A stretch of DNA of 17,846 bases from Cochliopodium minus. Lineage: Eukaryota; Discosea; Himatismenida; Cochliopodiidae. The notes beneath the pieces are model-generated. The model searched no databases, was not told the DNA's origin, and worked only from the letters and a program-made list of their open reading frames with translations. The position numbers were made by a program, and so were the translations under genes. The stretch spans positions 48,533-66,378 of the forward strand of contig JAMYWO010000027.1 of NCBI GenBank assembly GCA_024220525.1, read 5' to 3'. Of this stretch, positions 1 through 9,641 are shown piece after piece (position 1 is the stretch's first letter; each line of letters begins with the position of its first letter).

Positions 1-742
1 CATAACCGTCCAGGATATGGTGGTCGTCCAGAACGCCCAGAACGCCCAAGATTGCCAAATCTCATCAAGAATGGTGGTTTTGAAAATGATTTCAATAATT
101 GGAACAGATTGGTCAGTTCAGGAGGATCATGGCAAATTCAAACTCGTTCTCCAGGTGCTGTTCAACAATTCTTTTCTGAATTGGATATTCCATTTCCACC
201 AGAAGGAACAAAAACTGCCATGGTTGCTTCTCCACGTAAAAACCAAAACTAAATCAATTTAATTTCATTTGATTCTAACATTTCTTTAAATATGAATAGT
301 TGGTTTCAATATTGTCACTTTATCTCAAGAAATTGATCTCTCCCAATTTTCCCAATGTACAGCAATCAAATTTGAACTCTCTTTCAAATACTTTTACAGA
401 AACTATGCTGATGATTTTGGTATTCTTCAATACTTTGCTGCAAGAATTTATCCAAATTCTTCTAATTTTCCTATTCATACGTAAATTGATTTTTAAATTC
501 TAATTTAAATCAAAATGACACTTATTAAATATTATTTCAATAGAGCTTTCACAACTGCCTCAGGTGACCCAAAATCAACTGGAAATGAATATAAAAGACA
601 CAAGAGTGAATTCTTAGTTTCAACTGGAATCAATGCAACCCCTCTCTCTAGTTTTAGAGTAGTCTTTGGTCAAGGTTCTTTGATTAGATTGAGAGTTGGA
701 ATTGATGATGTTCAACTTACTGGTCGTTGCCACAATTTTTAA
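1..742 (+). CDS. Secreted NGGFE-type beta-sandwich protein, copy 1 (5' end outside window)
   Basis: Partial gene. Exons: 1-235, 300-480, 544-742 (stop TAA at 740-742), with introns of 64 and 63 bp bounded by GT...AG; all phases match, giving 204 visible residues. The visible protein begins in the Arg/Pro/Gly-rich linker (repeated RPE), then carries LPNLIKNGGFEN, the usual opening of CBM4/9-like or DUF642-like jelly-roll domains, and ends with a GIDDVQLTGRCHNF tail typical of the last strand of such domains. By comparison with copy 2 downstream, the missing 5' end should hold a signal peptide and acidic pro-region. Role unknown; carbohydrate binding at the cell surface or in the extracellular matrix is an inference from the fold. 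The last 49 codons are almost identical to copy 2, while the end of the middle exon is strongly different. Family-level call fairly sure, function not. Confidence 0.8.
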
Positions 743-1190
743 TTTAAAGAAATTTTGCATAAATTAAAAATTCTTTCAAATTTTTACCCATTTGTTTATA
801 TTGGTACTGATATTCATTTATAGTAAGGCCATAATAATCCTGTTCATCTTTCCTCTTTTTTTCATTTGGTATAATATTTCATTATCAAAGTATAATTCAA
901 AAAAAAATTAAATGTAAACTACCACAAAGATTAGATCTTGCAAGTAAACAAATCTTAATTCAAAAAACGATTATTTTGAATTAAAATAAATATAATTGAA
1001 AAAAATTAAATTTTGAATGAAAATAAACTCAACAATCAGAAGTAACTAATTCTTTCATTATCACATATTTTGAATTTTTTTTGTGAAGGGGTTTTAAAAA
1101 AAAAAAATTCATTTTCTATGGAATTCATTTTTTGGCATTATTATTTTAGTTTTGTCAATTATAAAATAAAATTAAATAAAAAAAAGTAAA
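743..1190. other. Intergenic region between tandem paralogs, with upstream region of copy 2
   Basis: 448 bp without a credible gene. It holds the 3' flank of copy 1 and the promoter and leader of copy 2, with long A and T runs just before the ATG at 1191. An 11-bp inverted repeat (955-965 with 974-984, loop 966-973) is the only clear structure. I see no RNA gene or mobile element. Confidence 0.6.
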
Positions 1191-2315
1191 ATGAAATTCA
1201 TTTTGGTAGTTTTATTGTTGATTTCTTTGTCAATTGTGTTTGCTGATGAAGCTAAAGTTTTTGGAAAAAGAGATTCAGATCTTGTCCAAGCCAATGTAAA
1301 AAGAGATAACATCACTCTTCCAGAGGGATGCCGTAAAATTCCTTTTATCCTTCATTTTCAATTAAAATTAATTTTTTTTTTTTTTATAGAATGCTATCAT
1401 ACCGATTCTGCAGGAAAAGAAACAAGCAATGCTTGCTCAAAAGATGAAGCTACAAATCAATACTTTTGCTCCAGTCCAATTTTACAAAAAAGAGGAGATG
1501 ATGATGAAGATGAAGGGAATCAAAGACGCCCAGGACCAGGTCATCATGACAATGATGATGAAGATGAATGGAGACATAACCGTCCAGGATATGGTGGTCG
1601 TCCAGAACGCCCAGAACGCCCAAGATTGCCAAATCTCATCAAGAATGGTGGATTTGAAAATGGATTTAATGATTGGGACAGACTAAGTGCGATTGGAGAT
1701 TGGCGTATTCAAGAACGTAGTCATTATTTCTATTCTGAAATAGATGTTCCTTATCCTCCAGAAGGAATACAAGCAGCTATGGTTGCTTCTCCGTGTAAAA
1801 ACTATTAAAAAAAAATTTTTTAAAAAAACTTATTAACTTTTAATCACATAATCTAATCAATCCAAATAGCTAGTTTAAGTGCTGCTAGTATATCTCAAGT
1901 TGTTGATCTCTCCCAATTCTCTTCTTGTACTGCAATCAAATTTGAACTCTCTTTCAAATACTTTTACAGAAACTATGCTGATGATTTTGTTGTCGCACCT
2001 CTACCACTTCAATTCTTTTCGGCAACTATAAATAGATTGAATGTTATTCTCCCTATACACATGTAAATTTTATTTTTTAATTCAAGTTTTTAGAATAATC
2101 TAATTAAATTTTAAAGAGCTTATATTACTGCACCTGGTTTGCCAAAATCTACTGGTAATGAGTATATAAGACACAAGAGTGAATTCTTAGTTTCAACCGG
2201 AATCAATTCAACCCCTCTCTCTAGTTTTAGAGTAGTCTTTGGTCAAGGTTCTTTGATTAGATTGAGAGTTGGTATTGATGATGTTCAACTTACTGGTCGT
2301 TGCCACAATTTTTAA
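1191..2315 (+). CDS. Secreted NGGFE-type beta-sandwich protein with dibasic sites, copy 2 (complete)
   Basis: Complete gene. Exons: 1191-1332, 1390-1794, 1870-2062, 2117-2315, total 939 nt or 312 residues; all phases match. Residues 1-18 are a signal peptide (MKFILVVLLLISLSIVFA). A cysteine-bearing segment (CQCYH, NACS, YFCSS) follows, interspersed with three Lys-Arg sites (GKRD, VKRD, QKRG), then an acidic DDDEDE stretch, an Arg/Pro/Gly linker with RPE repeats, and a jelly-roll-like domain opening LPNLIKNGGFEN and closing GIDDVQLTGRCHNF. Lys-Arg followed by Asp/Gly fits processing by a Kex2/furin-type protease in the secretory pathway; this is inference. Likely an extracellular or wall protein, possibly sugar-binding. 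AATAAA at 2339-2344 could be its polyadenylation signal. Intron 1 is 57 bp, a multiple of three, without an in-frame stop, so retention would insert residues rather than end the protein. Confidence 0.85.
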
Positions 2316-2589
2316 TTCAAAAAAACTAAGAAATTTTAAATAAAAATCTTCACAATTAAAGTATTTTAATCATTTGGATATTTTGTAAAATTTTTAGAAA
2401 AAAAGGATTGCCATGGGAAAGGTGGAAAGGATTATAATTTTCTTTATCTTTGGAATTCATTTGTCCATTATTTGTCAAATAATTAAAATATAAAAGAATG
2501 TTTGTCAATTTCTTTGATGATTTCTTCTGGAATGACTGTCATTCATTTACCCTTCCAAATAAAAAAATCATGTTGAAAGAAATTTTGTT
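2316..2589. other. Convergent intergenic region
   Basis: Lies between the stop of the plus-strand secreted protein and the stop of the minus-strand Sec8 gene. It should hold both 3' untranslated regions. A short minus-strand reading frame (MTVIPEEIIKEIDKHSF...) is present but cannot be joined in phase to Sec8, so it is not annotated as an exon. Confidence 0.55.
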
Positions 2590-3379
2590 TTATAAATTCA
2601 ATAATTGTTTAATTTCTTCAAGAATAAAATCCCATTTTTTAGGATCAGTATCCGTGTTGATGTCCTTGAGATGTTTTATTAAAGAAGTGTACTCATTAAG
2701 AGAATACAACTTTGTATTTTTAGTATCTTTCACCATTTCCAAGAACTGGTTGGGATCGGAAACATTAAGGCAAGCATAGTAACTTCTCACATTGTTGAAA
2801 GATTCCTCTTGATAGCTAATGACACCCGAAAGATAATGTTGAAGATCAAAAATGTTTGTTGTCATTCTTTTTACTCCTTTTGAAAAAAAAAAAATTTTAA
2901 ATTTTTGATTTTTTATTTTTATTTTTTTATTTATTTTTTATTTTTTTATTTATTTTTTTATTTTTTTATTTTTGTTTTATTTTATTTATTTTATTTATTT
3001 TTTATTTTTTGTTTTTTATTTTTTATTTTTTATTTATTATTTTTTTTATTTTTTATTTTTAATTTTTTATTATTTATTTTTATTTTATGTTTATTGTATT
3101 CTATTTATTGGATCTTTATTTATTTTTTATTTTATCAATTTTATTTTTATATCGTTTTTATTTTGTATTATTTTTTAAACCTTGTGCGTCTATCTTTTTG
3201 ATTTGGTTCAAACTTTTAACCAAAATCCAACAAACGACGAAAGACAAACTGGAAAAAATGAAGTGAATCTTCTCAATGGGGAGGGACTTTGAAATATACT
3301 CCGAAACCAACTTTATATCCTCGCATAATTGTTCTATAAAAAAATCTCCTTCAACACTCGATGTACTATGATAAATAGC
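2590..3379 (-). CDS. Exocyst complex component Sec8 (EXOC4-like), C-terminal exons
   Basis: Partial gene on the minus strand. Exons: 3181-3379 (66 codons plus one base) and 2590-2876, joined by a 304-bp intron; the join is in phase and gives IDAQGVKRMTTNIFDLQHYL, after which the protein ends at TAA 2590-2592. Sec8 is a subunit of the octameric exocyst, which tethers secretory vesicles to the plasma membrane. The evidence is my recollection of the Sec8 C-terminus: an NiFaLQ-type helix, then R-x-YYxLLN (here NVRSYYACLNV), then an F/YTxxEYxxLL segment (here YSLNEYTSLIKHL). The ATG at 2865 is internal, not the start. Upstream exons are missing: an acceptor at 3380-3381 leads into a T-rich intron that runs into the N at 3667. 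Identity likely but based on short motifs. Confidence 0.65.
2877..3180 (-). other. Low-complexity intron of the Sec8 gene
   Basis: About 270 bp of this intron is T with scattered A on the plus strand. It yields long Phe/Tyr/Leu frames that are composition artefacts, not genes. The minus-strand donor is G-GTTTAA at 3180 and the acceptor AAAAG at 2877. Confidence 0.7.
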
Positions 3380-3666
3380 CTAAAAGAAATGAAAAAATTA
3401 TTTCATTTTTGCTTCCATTTATTTTTTATTTTAAATTCTATTTTTGTTATAATATTTTGTTGTTTTTATTTTTTTATTTTATTTGGTCTTTCTTAGTTTT
3501 TTTATTTTTTTTTTTTTATTATTTATTTTTCTTGCATTTTTTATTGAAAATTTTAATATTTTTTTTTCTTGCATTTTTAAAATTTTCATTTAATTTATTT
3601 CAATATTTAGTTTTTTTATTCATTTTTTTTTTTTTTATTATTTATTTTTCTTGCATTTTTTAAAAT
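3380..3666 (-). other. Truncated intron upstream of the Sec8 exons, with repeated CTTGCATTTTT motif
   Basis: T-rich on the plus strand, no coding potential. A direct repeat of about 50 bp occurs at 3493-3542 and 3607-3661, with a partial third copy near 3559-3578; all contain CTTGCATTTTT. The stretch stops at the N at 3667. Confidence 0.55.
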
Positions 3667-3667
3667 N
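3667..3667. other. Single ambiguous base, probable assembly gap
   Basis: An N where composition flips abruptly from T-rich (left) to A-rich period-7 repeats (right). The left gene lacks its 5' exons and the right gene lacks its 3' exon(s), although both are on the minus strand. A gap of unknown length between two introns is the simplest reading. Confidence 0.7.
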
Positions 3668-3909
3668 TAAAAAATAAAAAATAAAAATAAAAATAAAAAA
3701 TAAAAAATAAAAAATAAAAAATAAAAAATAAAAAATAAAAAATAGATCAATAGAATTAAAATAAATTAAAAATGAATAAAAATGAATCAAAAATAAAAAA
3801 ATAAAAAATAAAAAAATAAAAAAATAAAAAATAGATTTAAAATAAAAATTAAACATAAAAATTATTTTTAAAATTAAATTAAAGTCAAAAAATTAAAAAG
3901 TCATTTTAC
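3668..3909. repeat. (AAAAAAT)n low-complexity tract in truncated kinase intron
   Basis: From 3668 to about 3745 the sequence is a near-perfect repeat of AAAAAAT with some AAAAAT units, then degenerates into A-rich sequence. On the minus strand this is the beginning of a kinase intron whose donor GTAAAA lies at 3909. Confidence 0.65.
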
Positions 3910-5870
3910 CAACATTTTTGAATGAGGATGTCCCAGAAGGCAGGGATGTTGGTAGGAAGATTAGGTCTTTCCCCCTTTTTGACCTTTTTGGCAATCAATT
4001 TGAAGGAGAGATTCTGCCATGGGTTTGCTTTCGTGAAACATTCTAAAATCAAAATCCCAAAACTTTAAATTTAAAAAAATTTTTAAAAATAATTTAAATA
4101 AAAAAATAATTTAAATAAAAAAATAATTTAAATAAAAAAATAATTCTTACAAAAAAAATAAATAAAAATAAAAAATAACCTGTATACATCACTTTTACTT
4201 GAAAAATTTTTTGGATTGACAATAACTTCGGGAGCTAATATTTTTTTTTATTTAAATATTTTTTTTTAATTTTATATTAATTTTTTTTAATTTATTTTAA
4301 TTATTTAGACCTTTGATGATGATGTCGCCAGAGGACATTTCGTTTGAAGTTCTCAATAAAAGATCTTCAGTACAAGACAGCCCAAAGTCAGATACTTTGA
4401 CTGAGAAATCCTCATAAGATCCCGAAATCAATACATTTCCACTTTTTAAATCTTTTTTTTTAAAATTAAAATGTAAAAAAAATTTAAAATTTAAATATAA
4501 ATTATTAATAAAAAAAATTAAATTGAATATTTTTAAAAATTAAATTAAATATTTTAAAAATTAAATTAAATATAATTTTTTTTTTTGTTACCTCGATGAT
4601 AGATTGGTGGATTCTGAGAATGTAAATAGTTCATCGCTTATTTTAAAAAACAAGCTATAAAAGTCTAATGTAATAACTTTAATTCTATTTACCGCTCGAA
4701 ATGGAGACTATTATAGTTCTTTTAAAAATATTTATTTTATTTTTATTAATATTAAGATTTTATTATTTTTAATTATATTTTTTTATTTTATTTTTGATTT
4801 TTGTGATTCATTTTATTTTATTTTTTATTATAATTTCGAAAGAATTTTTTACTTGAATTGTTTATTTGAAGGAGTTTTTTTTTTGAGGAAACTTTCTAAA
4901 GAACCCAAACTCATAAACTCCGTCACAATAGACAATTCCTTTGACTCCGTAAACCCTAAAAACAACAAAACATTAGGATGTCTCAATTTTTTTAAGATGG
5001 AGACTTCGTGCAAAAATTCTGTTTTCTTATCCATTTTCCCCCAGTATGTGTTTGGATTTATTAAATTCAATTTTTTCACTGCTACCGTCATTCCCCACAA
5101 CTTTGCTTTAAAAACACTTCCAAATGCTATTAAAAAAAAATTATTTTTTTTTTATAAATTTGTTTATTTTGAATAAATTTAGTTTTTAATTTAATTTTCT
5201 AATTTTTTTCACTATTTAAGTAAATTTGTTTGATTCATTTAATTTTTCTGAATACATTATTTTTTATTGAAAAGAGATCGATAAAATTTTAAATTCCTTT
5301 GTTTTTGAAATTTAAATTTTAATCTGAGAATAAATCAATTTTAGTTTTTTTTTTTAATATTTAATATTATTTTTTTTGATTTTTTTTTTTTTTACCCTTT
5401 ATTTTTTGATATAAAAAGATAAAAATATTTATTTAAACTCAAATGAATCTTTTTTTGAATCAAATATGATTTTATATCTTACTCCCTTCCCTAATTCTTC
5501 CATCATAATTATATCATCATAATTTATTTCGAGAATTTCCTCTTCCTTCTCCTCCATCGGATCCATCTTCACCCTATTCCTACTCGAACTCAATTTCTTA
5601 TCATCCTTTTTATCTATATATGAGCTATCATAGCTTTCCTCTTCAATATAATCCTTATAATTTTCTTCAATATCCAATGGTTCATTGGAGCTATTATTGT
5701 CATCCTCTATTACATTATCTATTCAAAAATGAAAAAAAAAAGGGATGATGTTGAGAATGGAAAGGTGAGAAAAAAAATGTGATTTATGATTTGAGACAAT
5801 TATTTAGATATCCTTGATTTTTACTTTCTACATCGATATAATTCATCTCTTGTGAATCTTCTCCATTCAT
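3910..5870 (-). CDS. TKL-type protein kinase, 3' end missing
   Basis: Minus strand. Exons: 5825-5870 (ATG at 5870), 5483-5718, 4853-5126, 4693-4718, 4592-4636, 4311-4451, 4180-4234, 3910-4062. About 325 residues are visible: an acidic N-terminus (roughly 1-80), then a kinase domain with glycine loop ELGKG-AFGSV, ATP-binding Lys in VAVKKL, HPNVLLFLG, catalytic IYHRDLKSGN, DFG, APE, SDVYSFGI, and the final-lobe KCW. All motifs needed for catalysis are present, so a Ser/Thr or dual-specificity kinase of the Raf/MLK-like TKL group, probably cytosolic. The activation segment lacks the usual GTxxWMAPE and reads SGDIIIKAPE. The chain stops after KCW; the closing RP-x-F helix must lie in the gap at 3667. 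Every join is in phase except exon 2 to exon 3 (intron 5127-5482), where GT...AG splicing is one base short. Confidence 0.85.
4090..4140. repeat. 17-bp tandem repeat in kinase intron
   Basis: Three exact copies of TAATTTAAATAAAAAAA (4090-4106, 4107-4123, 4124-4140), followed by the first bases of a fourth. It lies in the 117-bp intron between the APE and SFGI exons. Confidence 0.85.
5127..5482 (-). other. 356-bp kinase intron interrupting the glycine loop
   Basis: Minus-strand donor GTAAGA at 5482, acceptor AATAG ending at 5127. The intron falls inside the ATP-binding loop, between GKG and AFG. It is A/T-only in long stretches and holds no other gene. Confidence 0.6.
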
Positions 5871-6056
5871 TTTTTTTTTTAAATTTTATGGTTTGTTAAT
5901 ATATTTAAAACGTTGAATATGTTGATTCTTTCAACCCAAATAAGAATGTTTATCTTTAAAAATCATTGGAAGAATGTTTAATATGAAGAAAAAAAAAAAA
6001 TAATAAAAAAAAAAAACTTTCAATTTGAAGAACAAAAAAAAAAATTTTTTTTTCAT
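5871..6056. other. Intergenic region between kinase start and RasGAP-Kelch-BTB stop
   Basis: 186 bp between two minus-strand genes. It contains several A and T runs of ten or more bases directly upstream of the kinase ATG. No conserved promoter element could be recognised. Confidence 0.5.
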
Positions 6057-9000
6057 TCAATAATCGGAAAGAAACTTTCTTCCAATTTTGAACAAATTCA
6101 AAGTAGAAAGCTCCATGAATTGAATTTTCTTGATAATTTTAGGCAAGGCACTGGCGATGAGACTGACACACCTCTCGGACAATACGGGAGCGCCATACAA
6201 ATTAGAGAGGTCAAGAAAATCAAAAGCGTTGTCCATTTTGACAAAAGAAGGCAAAATTTCTTCGGAGAGTTTTAAGAAAGGATTGGTGAGTTTGTGTTCG
6301 ACACAAAATAACAAGATTTTGGAGAGAGTGTGGATCGGAAAGGAAAAAAGATCGAAAGAAAAACTTCCGCTGTAAAAATACTGGAGGATTTCTTTGATTA
6401 CGAGGTATGGCACATTCTCTATTCTACATTTTTTGGTTTGTTGGTCGGATTTTTGGATGAGATAGTCGAACAGTTTTGGAGATCTGATTTTGAGGAGAAA
6501 TTGATGGCAAAAGATGCTTTGTTTCTCTTCATTCTCCACTATTTCCACCTCTAAATCACTCATTTCTTGGTTATTAAAAAGGTAAGAGAATTCTGTAGAG
6601 AAAATAGGAGCCAGATTGATATCTTTAGAAAAATTTTAATAATAAAAAAATAAAAAATATTTGAAATAAAATTTAAAAAATTGAAAAGAATTATAAATAA
6701 AAAAAATAAAAAATTCAAATAAATTGAAAAATCAAGGTTTTTTTTTTTACTGTTGAATGATGCAACTATCGATGGACAATGAAAGGAAGAATCAGAAATT
6801 TTGTTGTAAGATCCAAAAACAAAGTATTTGTTGTGAAATACAAAAGAAGAATGATGGGTTATTTTGTCCAACAGTCCCCCAAAATTCTCGTGAGAAACGT
6901 TTTCCAAGCTTAAAGACGACCACTTTTGGCTTCCCAAATTAAAGATTTGGATGTCTTCGTTGTAATGTTTCTTGGAGTCTTTACCCCCAAAAAGAACCAG
7001 ACTATTTTCGATATCTGTCTGAAAAAAATGGAGGCTGTGTCTGTGTCTAGGACTTGGAAGCGTTCCATTTGCGATTATTTCTTATTTAAAAAAAAAATGT
7101 TAATTCAATTAAATAAAAATATTCATAAAAAATTAAAAAATATTAAAAAATTAAAAATAAATTTAAAAAATTTTTATAAAAAATAAATAATTTAAAAAAT
7201 TACCTTCCCACTTTTGTGTCGTAAAATTAAATACCCACAAATCATTGAAGTATTCCACTTCATTTCTTCCTCCAAACAAAAAAAGTTTCTGTGAATGGTA
7301 GACTGTTTGGTGGAAATACCTTTCTGAGGGTCTTTTTTCAGACAAAACTTTTATCTCTGTTGATTCCATCTTCTCCAAGTTCATCCTTATAAAAAGGGAA
7401 GTTGGAAAATCGCCAATTTTACCTCCAAATTTAACAATACTATCTCCGCAAAGTGAAATCGAATCTCCTCTAAAAAATTTAAAAAAAATTTAAAAAATAA
7501 ATTGATTAAAAAATTAAAAAAAAGATTTAAAAAAGATTTAAAAAAAAAAATTTAAATTTTAAAATTATTATTTTTTACTTTATTCCTTTTTTGTATTGTT
7601 TCCTTTCTAGTGTAGTTTCATTTGTGTTATGTTTTAATATCCAAGACAAAGATTCTGTATCAAAAATATAAACTCCGTCAAAAATGGTGTTTTTGTTGTA
7701 GCCCCACACATAAATTTTCTTTCGATAAGATATTGCATGGCACATTCTTTCTATGGTTGAAATTTCTTTGATATTGGAAGAGACTGTTTGCCAAGTTTTC
7801 GAATGAAAGTCAAATATGAAAACACTTTCGTTGAATTTATTATTGTCATCAGTTCCACCAAAAAAATAAAATTTCTCTTCGTGTTCAACCATTATATGAC
7901 CTTTTATTAAAATAAATTGATCAATTTTTTCAATCATTTTTTTATTAAAAAAAATTTGATAATATAAAAAGTTAAATTATTAAAAAAAAATGATAAATTT
8001 TACCTTTGTGCAAATAAATATCCGAAGGAACATCAAACCCAGAAAAAATAAACTTATCCATTTCATAATTTTTAGCTAACTTTAAAAAATTGCATATTCC
8101 AGACTCTTTCAAAATATCTTTTTTCTTTTCTTCTTCAACAGAGTCAAACAATTCTTCAAAGAAAGATACGTTCAAGGAATTATAAGCTGTGGTAGGGTTG
8201 AGTTCCCTTTCGGTCATTACTTTTAGAAATTGATAAATACATCTGTTGGAAGAGGTGTTTTTATTTTCATTATCAATCACAACTAATTCTTCGATTATTT
8301 TAGAAGAATATTTCTTGTACAAGTAGAATGTGTAATCAACAAACTTTGGGTTTATTGTGTGACAAAATTTTTGTATGTCCTCTGTTACTTTGAAGCTAAG
8401 AAGGGGACTTTTTTCTTGAAATGGACAAATCTTTCTTATAAATTGTTTGATGAGGATTTGGTTGTACTTGATGAAATCGTTCATTGCGGAGAAACAAGAT
8501 ATTTCCGAGAAGAAATTTCCGTTAACGAGCTTTTGGAGAACTTGTGAGATGATTTTGAGATTGTTTTGGGCTACTGAGCTTATTTTCACAGTTTTGGGAA
8601 TCACTTTATATTCGATGGGACTTATGATGGCGGGATTGATCAATCTCAGAATCAGATATCCTCCTACTATCGCTTGAGAACTTTTAGGGTTGTTTTTCAT
8701 TGCCAAAAACATGTTAATTTGAGCTATTTTTTTAATCGGATCTGGTATGAGACCTATATATTGATTATTTTTTTTAAAACAAGTTTGAGCGGAAATTAAA
8801 AATTAAATTTAAAAATAAAGAATTTTCTTAAAAAGATTTGATTAATGATGATTTAACCTATTGATTCATCAACAGTAATATCCCCAAGGATATTTTGACA
8901 TACATCAATAAGATTCGATACATTCTTCTCATATCTCTTTATCTTTTCCTTCTCATTGATGTTGGCCAAATTCAATTCGAAATTATAATCAGATTCAATC

Positions 9001-9556
9001 ACATTCAGAATTGTCTTTGACAATATCTTCTTCAAATATTCCTCGCTCAAAATCCTGCTGATTATATTTTCTAATTTAGATGCTAATGATGTACCTCTGC
9101 CAATGCTATTCTCTTCCAAATGGATTTTGGAAAATTGATCGTGCAATAAGAATCCTATCACGCTCAATTCCGTCTTTGTCTTCACCGTGATCTCTGATAA
9201 GCAAATAGAAAATTTGGAGAGTTCTTTTGAATCAAGATGTTCATCAAAATAACAATACAATCTAATTTAACAAAGATGAGATCAAAAATAAAAAATATTG
9301 AAAAAAATATTTAAGAAAATTTGGAAACATTTAAAAAATAGAATTACTCTGGATTTTTGACAATGAATTTAATGAATGAGATGTAATTGTTCTCCTATTT
9401 ACATTTTCATTCGAATGAAAATGATGAATTGTGTGATTTATATGTTTCTTTTACCTTATTATCGTAGAAATCATCAAAGTGGGAAGATTTGAAAATCTCA
9501 CTGTTTCTCCAAAGTGTTGTTGTATGTTTTGCCCTAATTAAACTATCTCTATCCAT
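6057..9556 (-). CDS. RasGAP - Kelch propeller - BTB/BACK fusion protein
   Basis: Minus strand. Exons: 9455-9556 (ATG 9556), 9348-9394, 8858-9261, 8004-8753, 7579-7900, 7204-7469, 6751-7080, 6057-6622; 2787 nt, 928 residues, every join in phase. RasGAP domain about 50-400: GRGTSLASK carries the presumed arginine finger (R105), then ILSEEYLKKIL, and VGGYLILRLINPAI, the FLRxxxPA motif (R221). Six Kelch repeats about 434-740, for example KFYFFGG, KIYVWG, SIVKFGG, KLFLFGG, SLVLFGG and YFVFGS, each but the third and last closing in a Trp-bearing strand such as SKTW or TQKW; six is a full propeller. BTB domain about 760-850 (SDLEVEI, CHQFLLKIRSPKLFDYL) and a BACK-like tail. Expected roles: stimulating GTP hydrolysis by Ras, substrate binding, and CUL3 docking. 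Alternative: two genes, split at an in-frame ATG at 7937 inside the intron between RasGAP and Kelch. Confidence 0.75.
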
Positions 9557-9641
9557 TTTTTTTTTTTTATTCAAAAATAATTAAAAAAATAAAAAAATAA
9601 AAAAACAAATAAAATGAATAAACAACATAAAAAAATTAATT
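9557..9641. other. Short intergenic spacer
   Basis: 85 bp between the RasGAP-Kelch-BTB start codon and the lipase stop codon, both on the minus strand. It is nearly pure A/T and must serve as lipase 3' end and downstream gene promoter. Confidence 0.5.

Noticed and set aside
2498-2590. Possible extra 3' Sec8 exon (IPEEIIKEIDKHSF)
   Set aside because: It resembles a Sec8 tail slightly, but no donor exists before the TAA at 2590 that would connect it.
2590-2865. ATG at 2865 as start of a 91-residue gene
   Set aside because: An in-phase splice from the upstream exon gives the Sec8-like GVKRMTTNIF segment, so the Met is internal.
2905-3663. Hydrophobic open frames resembling membrane proteins
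   Set aside because: T-rich intron sequence of the Sec8 gene; codons are only TTT, TTA, TAT and ATT, with no start context or conserved motif.
4853-5176. 107-codon plus-strand frame
   Set aside because: Antisense to the kinase exon with VAVKKL and HPNVLLFLG.
6130-6942. Plus-strand open frames of 61-81 codons
   Set aside because: They lie antisense to the BTB and Kelch exons, which carry recognisable domains.
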